This document shows positions 31,911 to 43,680 of a DNA stretch of 64,000 nt, piece by piece. The notes under the pieces are model-generated. The model did not search any database. It was not told the DNA's origin and saw nothing but the letters and a program-made list of their open reading frames with translations. The DNA is from Lithodes maja (lineage: Eukaryota > Arthropoda > Malacostraca > Decapoda > Lithodidae), in the NCBI GenBank assembly GCA_037953745.1, contig JBAKBP010003170.1, forward strand, positions 1-64,000. Reading direction: 5' to 3'. Numbering within the stretch: the first letter of the stretch is position 1; every line of letters begins with the position of its first letter. The translations under genes and the position numbers were made by a program.

Positions 31911-33606
31911 GTGGCCGACGTGATAACGTCCATGCACGAGCAGGGAATCGTCAAGGAGGTGAAAGCCGGTCACCCGGTTTTCCTCTCCCGTGTATTTCTG
32001 GTACCGAAGAAGGACTGCGACACGATGCGACCGGTGGTGGATCTGTCGGCCCTCAACGGGCACATCGTGAACATACGGTTTCGGATGCTGACGGTACACC
32101 AGGTACGACTGGCCCTGCGACCTCTGTCGTGGGTAGTGTCGCTGGACCTCAAGGATGCGTATTGGCACGTTCCTATCCATCCTCGTTTCCAGCGATTCTT
32201 GGCCGTTCAGACTTCCGATCGTGTGTTCATGTTCGACAGACTTCCCTTCGGTCTCAACATCGCGCCGCGGATCTTCTAAAAACTGGTGAACCAGGCTCTG
32301 GATCCTCTCCTCAGGAGCGGGCTCCAGATCCTGTTTTACTTGGAGGATTGGTTGATAGTTTCAGACACCCTAGAACAGTGCGTACGCGACACCCTCACAG
32401 TAGTTCACCACATCACACAGTTAGGGTTCAAAATCAATATTCCCAAGTCACGCCTGACCCCGTCGCGTGTCGTGACGTGGGTAGGTCTCGAATGGGATTT
32501 GACCAGCGCTACAGTGACCCAGAGTCAGCCATACACGGTGAAACTTCGCAGGAAGGTCTTCGCCGTGTTGTACTCGGTCTCTCTCACGAGGAGGATCTGG
32601 GACTCGTTAGTGGGTTCGCTGAATTGGGCCGCTCTGACCATTCCCTTAGGGAGGCTCAGGCTACGCCGCCTAATACTCATGGGCAACAAGGTGTTTCCGT
32701 TGACCCCTATGGATCGGCTCATGCCGATCCCGCGTACCATTCAGACACTTAGGACACTGGGTTGCTCGGGGCACGCTCTCTGCGGCTGTGCCCTGGACCG
32801 CCCCCCCCCCCCCCCCGCCGACGATATGGGTAGACACAGATGCGTCGAGCGAGGTAGGATGGGGTTACCAATCCAACCTGGGACATCAACATCACGGCAG
32901 ATGGGTGGGACACACACACCTACACATCAATGCCCTCGAACTGTTGGTTCCTTTGTTCTTCCTGAGGGACCACGTGCTGGCCCTTCGGGGAAAGTCGGTG
33001 GCCTTCAGGATGGACAATCAGACAGCTGTCCACTGTATCCATAAGCAGGGGTCCTCCAGGTCATTGACTCTGTTGGGGATCTCAGAGAAGTTGTTCTTCC
33101 TCGCGAACCGACACAACATCTCCCTGCACGCCTCCTACCTGCCCGGGACTGCCAACCTGTGGGCGGACGCCCTGTCGAGAGGACAGGGCGTTCTTGTAGA
33201 ATTGGCAATGAAACAGACTGTGTTCGACGACCTCGCAGCTTCCTGGGGTGTTCCGGAGCTCGACTTGTTCGCATCGAAGGAGACGCGCAAGTTGCCTCAG
33301 TACCTATCCCTCCGGACTCGCACTCCGGAGGGGGGTCCGGACGCTTTCATGGAAGACTGGAACAGGTGGCAGTCGATATACATATTTCCGCCACCAGACG
33401 CACTGTTGATGTGCAAAGTCCTCGCGAGGCTGCGGCTGTACCGCGGCAGAGTCTGGCTAATAGCGCCTCTGTGGCCGGCCCAGGCTTGGTACGCCCAGTT
33501 GAAGCGGTGGTGCCCGAGTCCGGTCCCTCTCCCTGTCTCAAACTTCCACTTGAGCCAGGTTGGAGACCTGCGGACCTCGTTGGCCTCGCATCGTGGATGT
33601 TCGTGA
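31911..33606 (+). pseudogene. DIRS-B reverse transcriptase / RNase H
   Basis: Same domain order as the DIRS-A1 enzyme. RT motifs FLVPKKDCDTMRPVVDLS and SLDLKDAYWHVPI are followed by a nonsense TAA at 32277-32279. The same frame then resumes and reads FYLEDWL, so the YLDD box is changed to YLED (codon GAG at 32343-32345). A C homopolymer of 16 at 32801-32816 marks a frameshift into the RNase H part (WVDTDASSEVGWG, MDNQTAVHC, WADALSR), which continues to 33606. At least three independent defects show the enzyme is dead. Confidence 0.9.
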
Positions 33607-33831
33607 GGCACGGTGGCTCCCAGTCCACGGACGGGACCTGACTGACTTCCTGAAGCGTTCATGGACGTCTTCGACTTGGGGGACTTACGAGTCCCACTGG
33701 AGGTCTTTTACTAGGTGGATACAGGACACTCGCCAGACAGTTAGCTCTCCTTCCCTCATACTACACTACTTGTTTCACCTCTTCCGTACACGTCACTTTC
33801 AAGTCAACACTATACGTAACCACTTGTCTGC

Positions 33832-34930
33832 CATACATACATACATACATACATAAAATTTTAAGACTGAGTGTTCCACACATAAGTGCAGTTTCAGTCT
33901 CTTGTCCTAATGGCGGCATTCCAGGCAACCCTGTTGAGGGCTGCTTCACTTGTCAAGTTCTTGGATTTGAGATCGGCGCGTATAGTCCGATCCCAGGTCT
34001 TCCTCGGTCCACCCCTTGGTGCAGCTCCCTCCACAATCACAGACCTGCATTTTTTCACCCAATTTTGTTCATCCATTCTCTCCACATGTCCATACCATCC
34101 CAGTCTACTTGTACGCATCACCTCGCTAATACTCTTTATACCTAAACGTCTCCTCAGCTCAACATTTGTTATTCTATCCTGTAGCCTGGCCCCACACATC
34201 CATCTCACCATTCTCCTCTCATTACGCTCCATTCTGTTGACATCCTCTACTTTAACGGCCCATGTTTCTGAGGCATACGTCATTGCACTTCTAACACATG
34301 AGGCATACACCTTTCCCTTCAGGGGGAGAGGCATTCTTTTCATGGTCAGGATTGGCATCAATTCTCTGAACTTCCCCCAGCCACACCTAATTCTAGCAAC
34401 AGTGGCAGCCTCAGCCCCACCACCGGCAGAGATGGTATCTCTTAGGTAACAAAACTTGTTCACCAGCTCCAAAGACTCATTTCCAAAATTCACAGCCACA
34501 GGATCATCACTTAACACAAGCTCGCCTTTGCACACTACGCACTCAAATTTCTCTATTTCTGACTTATCCTTCGGCAGGGGCCCTTTTATTCTACTACAGC
34601 GCTTACTCCTATGGTGTACCCAACATCGACAGATGCTACATTGAATTGAGTTAACGCCCACTCCCTTTCCACACACTGCACATGGGTATGCACCGCTCTT
34701 TTCCACATTGCCTCGTCTCAAACTACAATGCATAACCTTGGTTTTGTTAATATTGACTCTTAAACCCTTGCTCGCCATGCCCTCTCTCCACTCTCTGAAT
34801 TTGGCCTCAGCATCCTGCATACTGTCAGCTATTAGGACTAAATCGTCTGCATAAAACAGTTCCAACGGGAGTCCGCCTCTAAAATTTCTAGACAGTGCCT
34901 CCAAGACCATAATAAAGAGGAGGGGGCTTA
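33832..34930 (-). mobile_element. LINE-C fragment: non-LTR retrotransposon 3' half
   Basis: 5'-truncated LINE inserted in the DIRS-B recombinase. Its 3' end is a (CATA)n run at 33832-33856, seen as (TATG)n on the minus strand, typical of RTE-like short-repeat tails. It carries one open ORF (listed separately). The 5' break lies just before the RT YADD box. Confidence 0.85.
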
Positions 34931-34934
34931 ACAC
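33894..34934 (-). CDS. LINE-C reverse transcriptase, C-terminal part
   Basis: 346 codons open without a stop; the first codon or two lie at the junction. It starts at LSPLLFIMVLEALS and has ELFYADDLVLIADS (catalytic YADD), INKTKVM, and then an embedded Cys/His zinc-binding segment (CAVCGKG..CSICRCWVHH..CVVC) between RT and the C-terminal region. The tail shows YASETWAVK, RMVRWMCGARL, LGWYGHVERM and GPRKTWDRTIRADL. This C-terminus resembles the RTE-type/related LINE group; clade uncertain. The N-terminal RT and endonuclease are missing. Confidence 0.85.
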   Translation of the reverse strand: MLSPLLFIMVLEALSRNFRGGLPLELFYADDLVLIADSMQDAEAKFREWREGMASKGLRVNINKTKVMHCSLRRGNVEKSGAYPCAVCGKGVGVNSIQCSICRCWVHHRSKRCSRIKGPLPKDKSEIEKFECVVCKGELVLSDDPVAVNFGNESLELVNKFCYLRDTISAGGGAEAATVARIRCGWGKFRELMPILTMKRMPLPLKGKVYASCVRSAMTYASETWAVKVEDVNRMERNERRMVRWMCGARLQDRITNVELRRRLGIKSISEVMRTSRLGWYGHVERMDEQNWVKKCRSVIVEGAAPRGGPRKTWDRTIRADLKSKNLTSEAALNRVAWNAAIRTRD

Positions 34935-35698
34935 CCTCCCTCCGACCTCCCATCCGGGAGGTCTTTCAGTCCGTCACTGGGCTGGTCGTTCCGCCGAAGG
35001 AGCTGGATTCCTTCATGAAGGCTGCCTTCAGGGAACGACCGCCTCCGCGCCAGATCCCTCCTCAGTGGGATCTGGGGCGAGCTCTGGACCTTCTGGCTTC
35101 ACACGCATATACACGGGACACTACACCGGTTCAGTTGCTCGAGCGTACACTCTTCCTTGTCGCTCTGGCCACTGGGGATAGGGTGTCTGAACTAGCAGCC
35201 ATGTCATGGTCCCAGGAATGCATGCGATTCTCCCCGTCCTTGAATGTCGTCACGTTAGCCCCCTCCCCTCATTTTGTTGCCAAGAATGAGAGAGAGACCC
35301 ACGTTTTCAAGCCTTTCACCATCCAGGCTTTAAAGCGTAGGCATACTCACCATGTGTTGTGCCCGGTGCAAGCCATGCACTCCTATGTTGAGTCTGTGGC
35401 GCCGACTTCGGGTACTGCTGTGTGGGTGTCTCCTCGGACTGGTGGGAGGCTCTCGAAGGTGCAGATAGGACGCCACATTTGTCGGGTCATTCGTGCCAGT
35501 AACCCTGATTGTAGGGGTTCTGCGCACGATGTGCGATCCTTTGCTGCCTCCTTACGGTTCCTGCAAAGTCGATCCTTACCTGACATCGCCTCGGCGGGTT
35601 TGTGGTCTTCTGTCAATACCTTCGTCTCCTCCTACCTCTCCATGTCCATTGTTAGACCCCCTCGGCCTGTGATAGCTCTCGGGAGTCGTGTTTCCTAG

Positions 35699-35953
35699 AG
35701 CTCTGGCGAAGATACCTGGTCTTCCCCCCTTGTCACTCTTTCTTTTACTTTGTTTTATTTGGAAAAGGGGGGGGGGGGGAGTACGGGTTTGCAACACTTG
35801 ATTGCAAGTTTGGGATTATGTATTATGTATACAGTACATAAGTGTTTTTGCCAAATTGAAAATTGTGTTTTGTTATTGTGTTCAATGTTTTTGTTGGTTT
35901 TGGAAGAAAAGGGATTTTGGGTACAGTACTTTTTTGGTTTAAGACAAGTCTAT
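35699..35953 (+). other. DIRS-B 3' untranslated region, first part
   Basis: Non-coding T-rich stretch with a G run near 35767, up to the inserted DIRS-A derivative. It resumes at 38978-39158. Confidence 0.7.
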
Positions 35954-38900
35954 ATTTATTAGTGGCCCCTCCATCATTGACGAACATGCCTATTACATAA
36001 GGCATCCTCTTCAAACACTAATCCGCCGTAGTTTGAATCTACCGCGCAGAGCATTTAAAATCTGAGGAGCCTTCATCATGAGCGCACGCGACCTCACTCA
36101 TGGCTTCAGTCATTATGAATTGGGTTCTCACTACGAAAAAACTTCGTAAAAAGTAAAAACAAAAAGAAAATAAGAATAACTATCCAATAAGCTTTCCATC
36201 ATATCGTGGATGTACTTGTGTGGATCTTTGACCAGACGCTGATTCAGGCGTCATACTTCCTTCTCTGCTCTGCGGTCAACCGGCCCGGACGTGTCTCTCC
36301 ACGTTCCGCTGGTTCCGCATTTGCTGCGTCCCTAGTAAGTTTTTTCTCATTTGTTTACTCCGGGATGTATCGAGTAAGGTTAGGATATGCGTAGCAGGAG
36401 TGTCCTCGGCTGGTTGCCCGCAGTGCAGTGTATTTTGGGTCGTGTGTTTGGGGCATCTATTTCGGATGTACCCTCGTGGTCCTGTTGTGGACAGGTGAAC
36501 TTTTTCACAGTTAGCTAGCTTTGTGATGCAGGCGGCTTTCATTAAGCGTTATTGCTTCCTTTTATCTTTCTGATGAGGTAGCGTATTTTTGCTGACGTTC
36601 CCAGCGTATTTTTCTTCACTTAGTGAAGTTTTTTCTGGGTCCCGAGTCAGTTCTTCCCTTTGCCGGAAGTATTTGCTACAGTGGTGTGTTGGCGGTGGTT
36701 CCTGTTGTGATATTAGTCAGTGCTTTTTGTTTATATTCCGACATGTTACTGTTATCCGTCTGCCTAGGCCTAGCCAGCCTCTCGTAGCTTTTCCACATAT
36801 ACAAGTGTTATTGATTTATTTTCTAAATATGTACTACTGTGTCATGTGTGTCCTGGGTTAGTTGTGTATTGGCTAATTCCACGGACTATGTTGGGCCCGG
36901 CGTTAGTTGTGTTTTGGCTACGCCTCGGTCCGGTGTTGCGTTCAGATGGTATCTGGACGGGGTGGGTTTTTTCCGGCGGGTTTTTCTCGGTTTCACCTTG
37001 ATAACCCCGGCTGGTTGCCGAGTTTTGGCCACGCGTGGTTTAAAACAGGCTTGTTTCCCCGGCGAGTGGGTGTCTGTGGCTCCCCAGGACTGCGTCTCTG
37101 GGGTGCCTGTTTCAGGCTCCTTATGATTCCCGGCGGGTTGGCTGTACCCATCTAACAGTGTTCATACGGACACATGTTGTTTGTAGTTTTTTCGGTTTTG
37201 CAAAGCCAATATAAAACTATGCTGTTGTTGTATTTCCTCCCCGGCGATCTTTTACAAAGACGTGGGGATAGGAACAATTGGGGTTAACTTTTAAACTTTA
37301 AATCACCCGGCGGGTGCAACCTGGAAGGGTGGGATGACCGAATTTGCAAAAATTCAGTTTAGTTGACCAGACAATTGAGGGATGCATTGTGTATTGCCTC
37401 CTTCAACATACGGCGCTTTAGGGCACAATTAGGGTTAACGTTTTTTAAACTAATATTCACACCCGGCGGGTGCTCCTTGGAAGGGTGGGAATAACGAATT
37501 TACAATTCAGTTAGTTAACCGACAATTGAGGGATACGTTTTGTATCGCCGCCGTCAACATACGGCGATCTAAAAAGATACTTCGGGAGAAGTTAGATCTC
37601 GTATATTTGTCAGGCTTCCCAGTTTTTGATCTACGAGATAATTCGGGGGCCGGCGTCTTTTTTAGTTTTTGTTTTGTTTTCCAAAATTGAATCTTGAAAC
37701 AAACACCACCGGAAACACTTAATCTGTTATAAACGCCATGCTGGTCTTTATATATTATGTCAGAGGGTATTCATAAATCTTTTGGACAAATTAAGATATT
37801 CTGATATCTGTTACTTAGGAAACCCACCCTAGACCCCTCCGGAGTATGTGTTCGGAACATACGAGCTGTGATACTGGTTGTAGTCATTGTATTATAAAAT
37901 TTCTCTGTAGTATTCATTGCAGGAAATTGTGCTAAAGGCCAATAATAGTGTTACAACAATTCTTGTTGTAAGTAGCTTTGGCTGTGAAGCAATAGATTTT
38001 TGAGAAATCTTGGTAGTTGCAACTACGACTTTTACTTTTGAAGTAATTACTTCTGCATAAGTACACGAGTTCAGTACTTCTACGAATGTACAAGAATTCA
38101 TTTATGTTTGGTTATATTTTTAGGAATATATCCACTAGTTAATGGGGTTTATATGTGCACATGTAAACTTATAAGTTTTTAGTTTTCACCACTTACTTTA
38201 AGTGGGGTGCCTTCTTAACTAGCAGATCTGTGCACAGAGTCTCAGAGTTAACCCTTTTTCAAGCAGGCTTCTTTGAAGCACGCTCCTGCTTGTACCCCTT
38301 TTTGAAGATTTAGGCTGTATAAAGTTTATGCACCCGAATATCTCTTTTTTTTTACAAAAGTAAGAATACTATGTGGTTGTTTGATTATCTGCTTTTCTAG
38401 AGTTATGATATGATTACGAATGTCCCCCTCCAGTCTTAGAAGTCAGGCATGTTCGTCAATGATGGTGGGGCCACTAATAAATTATAGGTTTGACTCCTGT
38501 AAGGAGATAAAGAAAACCTAATATTTAGTAGTGGCCCCGTAATCATTGACGACTGGGGCCCTCCCGACCATCCCCTTCCCATTCGTTGATGTATTAAGGA
38601 TTTTGGTTTACTTGATATGTCAGTGAAGGAAGTATGACGCCTGAATCAGCGTCTGGTCAAAGATCCACACAAGTACATCCACGATATGATGGAAAGCTTA
38701 TTGGATAGTTATTCTTATTTTCTTTTTGTTTTTATTTTTTACGAAGTTTTTTCGTAGTGAGAACCCAATTCATAATGACTGAAGCCATGAGTGAGGTCGC
38801 ATGCGCTCATGATGAAGGCTCCTCAGATTTTAAATGCTCTGCGCGGTAGATTCAAACTACGGCGGATTAGTGTTTGAAGAGGATGCCTTATGTAATAGGC

Positions 38901-38977
38901 ATGTTCGTCAATGATTACGGGGCCACTACTAAATATTAGGTTTTCTTTATCTCCTTACAGGAGTCAAACCTATAGTT
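35954..38977 (+). mobile_element. Non-autonomous DIRS-A derivative, 3.0 kb
   Basis: Has both terminal repeats (35954 to about 36264, and about 38625-38977), the internal complementary region (38446-38551), the full leader and the full 3' UTR of DIRS-A, but no gag, RT or recombinase. The leader passes directly into 3' UTR at about 37800-37820, where DIRS-A1 has roughly 5.8 kb of coding sequence. Ends match those of the autonomous copies, so it could have been mobilised in trans. It is inserted in the DIRS-B 3' UTR. Confidence 0.9.
37250..37570. repeat. Tandem duplication in DIRS-A leader (non-autonomous copy)
   Basis: A module of about 150 to 180 bp containing GGGGTTAAC, CACCCGGCGGGTG, GACAATTGAGGGAT and ACATACGGCG occurs twice in a row. 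DIRS-A1 has it once (about 13160-13330); DIRS-A3 has it twice (about 40620-40930). Confidence 0.85.
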
Positions 38978-39158
38978 TTTGCATTACTATGAATGACGGG
39001 CACGTGTTAAAACTGTTCTTTTTAGCTACTCCTCAGTTTTTCACTCTTTTATTAAACTCTCTTGTTTAAATTATGTTTCTTTGTCATTCATAATTTTGTT
39101 TTATGCATTGTTTTTTTTGGTATGTTGGGCTTGGATGTCCTCCTCCTATTTGTTACGC
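38978..39158 (+). other. DIRS-B 3' untranslated region, second part
   Basis: T-rich non-coding stretch after the inserted DIRS-A derivative and before the right inverted repeat of DIRS-B. No gene seen. Confidence 0.65.
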
Positions 39159-40619
39159 AGCCTTGACGTTGGATTTGCCAAGACTACTAACAAATTGGGA
39201 GGTTTGATGTACCTCCCAACCTACCAAATAGGAAAACCTACTATTTATTAGTGGCCCCTCCATCATTGACGAACATGCCTATTACATAAGGCATCCTCTT
39301 CAAACACTAATCCGCCGTAGTTTGAATCTACCACGCAGAGCATTTAAAATCTGAGGAGCCTTCATCATGAGCGCACGCGACCTCACTCATGGCTTCAGTC
39401 ATTATGAATTGGGTTCTCACTACGAAAAAACTTTGTAACAAATAAAAACAAAAAGAAATTAAGAATAACTATCCAATAAGCTTTCCATCATATCATGGAT
39501 GTACTTGTGTGGATCTTTGACCAGACGCTGATTCAGGCGTCATTCTTCCTTCTCTGCTCTGCGCTCAGCCTGCCCGGACGTGTCTCCCCACGCTCCGCTG
39601 GTTCCGCATTTGCTGCGTCCCTAGTGAGTTTTTTCTCATTTGTTTACTCCGGGATGTATCGAGTAAGGTTAGGATATGCGTAGCAGGAGTGTCCTGGGCT
39701 GGTTGCCCGCAATGCAGTGTATTTTGGGTCGTGTGTTTGGGGCATCTATTTCGGATGTACCCTCGTGGTCCTGTTGTGGACATGTGAACTTTTCACAGTT
39801 GAGTTAACTTGTGATGCAGGCGGCTTTCATTACGCGTTATTTTTGCTGCCTTTTATCTTTCTGATGAGGTAGCGTTGCTTTGCTGACGTTCCCAGCATAT
39901 TTTTCTTCACTTAGTGAAGTTTTTTCTGGGTCCCGAGTCAGTCTTCCCTTGGTCGGAAGTATTTGCTACAGTGGTGTGTTGGCGGCTGTTGTAATATTTC
40001 CAGTGCTTTTGTGTATATTTCAACATTTCTTGTGCCGTCTGCTTAGGCCTAGCCAGCCGCTCGTAGATTTGCCACATGTACAAGTGTTATTGATTTATTT
40101 TATAAATATGTCCTACTGTGTCATGTGTATCCTGGTTTAGTTGTGTATTGGCTAATTCCACGGACTATGTATGTTTCCTGGATTAGTTGTGTATTGGCTA
40201 ATTCCACGGATTATATTTGTGGGCCCTAGGCTAGTCGTGCTTTGGCTATCTCTCGGGTCCTATGTGCGTTCAGTTGGTTTCTGAACGGGGTGGGTTGGTT
40301 TCTGAACGGGGTGGGTTACTTTCCGGCGGGTTTTTCTCGGTTACACCATGAAAACCCCGGCCGAGAGCCGTGTTTGGCCACGCGTGGTTTCAAAACAGGC
40401 TTGTGTCCCCGGCGAGTAGGTGTCTGTGGCTCTCCAGGACTGCGTCTCTGTGATGGTGCCTGTTTCAGGCTCCCTATGATTCCCGGCGGAATGGCTGTAC
40501 CCATCTAACATTGTTCATGCGGACATATGTTATAAAGTTTTTCTACCCGGTTTTACAAACCAAAGGAAAAACCTAGCTGTTGTTGTGGGCTTTCCTCCCC
40601 GGCGATCTTTTACAAAGAA

Positions 40620-40930
40620 GTGGGGATAGGAACTTATGGGGTTAACGTTTATACATCAGATCTCACCCGGCGGGTGCACCTTGGTAGGGTGAGATGAACG
40701 AATTGGTAATTCAGTTTAGTTAACCGGTCCATTTTAGTGATACTATATGTATCGCCGCCTTCACACTTACGGCGATCGAAGGCTCAATTAGGGTTAACAT
40801 CTTTTTCACAAGTTTTTCACACCCGGCGGGTGCTCCTGGGAGGAGGAAATAAGGAATTTACAATTCAATTTAGTTAACCAGTTAATTGAAAGATACGTTA
40901 ATGTATCGCCGCCTTCAACTTACGGCGATC
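40620..40930. repeat. Tandem duplication in DIRS-A3 leader
   Basis: Two consecutive copies of the leader module (CACCCGGCGGGTG, then TGTATCGCCGCCTTCA and ACGGCGATC), as at 37250-37570. Confidence 0.85.
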
Positions 40931-41081
40931 TATGTGACAATTCGTTAGAAGTCAGATCTCGTATCAGCCTGCCCTGTGTTATTCTGCTAGATAATTCAGG
41001 GGCCGGCGTCTTTGTGGGAGGGTTGTTTTCCAAAATTGAATCTTGAAACAGTCACCACCGGAAAGACTATGTTTATAAACG

Positions 41082-42981
41082 TGTTACGCTTCTGCATAGT
41101 AACCACGTGCGGGCATGCGCGCGCGTCGGCTGCCCAGCCGTTTAGAAACCGGCTGGTGGTAGCCGGCCGGTAGGCTTTCCCTTAGTATATATCCTACGAC
41201 AATGTAACTAATGTCTGGGATATTCTTATGTTGTTTCACAGCTTGAAGCTGCCCTTATTCTTAACCAACGCATCTTAGTATATTTTATTCTCGATAGTTG
41301 ATTGTTTCATTATAATATATAAGATGTAAGTCTAGTGAGAGTGGGAGGAGACGAGCGGGAGAGAGAGACCGGCTTGGGGACGTTGCTTCGCGCGGAGAGT
41401 CCAGCTTGGGACGAGCCTGAAGCGTTGCCACATGCATTTGATTGCAACGTTAGGCTTAGTTTCGACTCACGCACGGGGTAGAGGATTTTTACCAGGCAAC
41501 TGTGTTGAGTGTTGCCAAGCCTGGGATGTATTCTGCATGCCTAGGGTGGGGTCCAGACAGATTCAAGACTCAGAGCTCACCTCATTGTCGTACCCTTCGG
41601 ACCCCCTTGATATCTATCTCTCTCAACCCCACTTAGAAATGTTCTCTCTTACTTTGTATACCTTCTTTCCACTACTTCACCAATCTATTTAATTATCCCA
41701 TCCCCTTGATAGACCTTATATCTATTATTGTATTAACGACGAGCTCTCAGATAACTAGATAGGATTTTGGGCCTTATGCAGAGACGTAATTGTTAATGAG
41801 ACCAAGGAAGCTTTTTTGTTGTCTCATATTTGGTGGTTTCATGCTTGCTGGTGTGTTCTTGTGTCAGGTTAGCAGGGGCTAGACCGGAGGGGAGGCTTTT
41901 TGCGATCCTTTAAGTAAAGTCTGCTGGTGCGAGTCCCGTGGACCCGCACGACTTTATTAGGACACCCGTGGGAGTCTGGGGGCATTTTCTTGTCTGTGTC
42001 CCTGTGTGTCTAGCGTTGTGTTGTGTGAGGGCCCTTGCCTAGTCCACTCAGCACTGCGCTAGCACGTCTTGCTTTTATTTAGGGTCGCCAGGAGAGAGTC
42101 AGATACTTGCGATCTGAGTCTCTCAAGAGAACACCCTTTCAATTAGAGTAATTTGGCGCACAGACCTGGGAACGTCCCTAGGCTAGAGCAGGTGGCTCAG
42201 CCCGGGTATCCGAAGCCTATATCCTTCCGGCTAGACCTCTGCCACCTGGCAGATTAACAGCTAGGGGTTTATTATCTCTGTATGCTTGTTATTTTGCCAC
42301 AGTTTACCGTTTTTGTGAGCATTGTGAGTCAGGGTGTGGCTTAGAGACTCTGTCCGAGCAGGCTTGCCTGACTAAGAGTGAGAAGCACACCTGTATGTGG
42401 TTATGTTGCGAGTTGCTGCCTTTATTTAATTATACCTATGCCATTATACACTGTATGGCCTATCACTAGTATTTATTCCTGCTTATGAGTTAAGAGTTCT
42501 CTAAATCCGTAACGTACTTTCTGTGCTAAGCATCAGATCCTACAGTAGCCGCATGCAGTTTAGAAACCCGCATCTTGTCTACCTGTACGATGTTTTGAGG
42601 ACTGTTTGCTTTCACCTTCTTTCACGCAGGGGTGATTAGTTGTATTAATTAACGTAACGTTAAATGTACTTTCTTCTAGTTTGTTATTAAATTGTTTCTG
42701 CAATTTAATTCCGTTATCTATCTTTTCCTTGAAGCTTTAAGTCAACTTAATTGTGTGATCTTTTATATAGCCTGCTTGACTATCAGCAGTCTATAGTGCG
42801 TGCACCCTGTAACCGAGTCATAGGATACCTCGTTGTCCAGGCAGGACTCTTGACGGTTTAGGGTGGTTTGTTGCCTGGGTTTATAGATAAGGGTTGGATC
42901 TAGCGTTTTCCGTTGTTGCTTGTTGCCGCATACCTAGTCCAATAGAAAGAGCCCAGTGTTTATATATCCCAGGACGTAACA
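41082..42981 (+). repeat. Gypsy LTR 1 (5' LTR)
   Basis: 1,900 bp from TGTTACGCTTC to AGGACGTAACA. The first 100 bp hold CACGTG, a GC-rich GCATGCGCGCGC segment (NRF1-like) and the inverted CCGGCTGGTGG/GCCGGCC elements. A TATATAT stretch lies near 41178. Transcription signals are inferred only. Confidence 0.93.
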
Positions 42982-43680
42982 AATGGCGACCTTGCATAGG
43001 ATTTACTGAACAGAGGAATATAGTGGTCATTTGTTTTGAGATTCCTTATGATTAGAGGAATACAGTGGACATAGGTTTTTTTTTTTGGAGCAACCAATAT
43101 AACACATTAACCCTCCAGCCCCAGCTATGTATTATATATATATTCCTCGAAACCCGGGTGTTTTGGCCGAAAAACGTCTAGGCTAGGCTACCGTATATTT
43201 GTTAATCAGACTGCTTCCCGCATTCCCGCGCATCCCCAAGCGTAGCTGTGTTATTTACCAGTAGAATGGCATTAAGTAGAGCTCTCTAAGTCAACTGGTT
43301 GAGTTGTGATGATGATTTCATTGGAGATAACTTTATGGCCAAAACAGCCACTTTACACTACTTTTCGATACTTAACAACAACATACAGGCACACCCGAAA
43401 AAGCGACGCTCTCCTTCTTGTGGCCAGAGATGCGGGGCGTCGGTCCAACCGGTTGTTGTTTACATGCGTCGGACCGACGCCTCGCACACGAAGCTCACAG
43501 GCTTTCAACCACTGGGCGTTCAAGAGCCCTTCCGGGTACCTGTTATATGCTTTTTTATGGGCGTTCAAGAGCCCTTCCGTGGTGAGAGGGTTAAAGACTT
43601 TAAATAACATTAGTATATACATACTTGCATAGGAGATAAGGCACATTCTATAACCGTGATAATTACTGCAGTACACAAAC
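42982..43680 (+). other. Gypsy copy 1 leader with primer-binding site
   Basis: Two bases after the LTR comes TGGCGACCTTGCATAGG, which starts with TGG as needed to pair with a tRNA 3' CCA end; the tRNA is not identified. A family 2 MITE occupies 43107-43594. The equivalent uninterrupted leader of copy 2 is 54196-54409. Confidence 0.75.
43107..43594 (+). mobile_element. TTAA MITE family 2, copy 3
   Basis: Bounded by TTAA on both sides. The empty site is present in the second gypsy copy at about 54315-54330 (AACACATTAAAGACTTTAAA), which proves exact TTAA duplication. Near-identical to 22975-23462. Confidence 0.95.

Larger units (their letters stand above)
33560..35698 (+). pseudogene. DIRS-B tyrosine recombinase, split by LINE-C
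   Basis: The N-terminal part (33560 to about 33831) reads VDVREARWLPVHGRDLTDF and then IRNHLSAI, matching DIRS-A1. LINE-C interrupts it, and the frame resumes at about 34931 (TPSLRPPIREVFQ). The catalytic part is complete: Arg in GDRVSELAAMS, HDVR, GLWSS and Tyr in SSYLSMS, ending at 35698. Start chosen by alignment with the DIRS-A1 recombinase. It overlaps the end of the RT frame as in DIRS-A1. Confidence 0.88.
27107..39194 (+). mobile_element. DIRS-B: second DIRS-like element, GC-rich and decayed
   Basis: Carries gag-like, RT/RNase H and tyrosine recombinase regions in the same order as DIRS-A1 but strongly diverged, with C-rich codon use. A 36-bp inverted repeat marks the ends (27107-27142 starting TTGTTAGTAGTCTTGG, and 39159-39194). 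Past the right repeat a hairpin TTGGGAGGT / ACCTCCCAA lies at 39195-39220 and may belong to the element's extended right end. It is interrupted by LINE-C (33832-34930) and by a non-autonomous DIRS-A (35954-38977). Nonsense, frameshift and active-site changes make it inactive. Confidence 0.85.
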
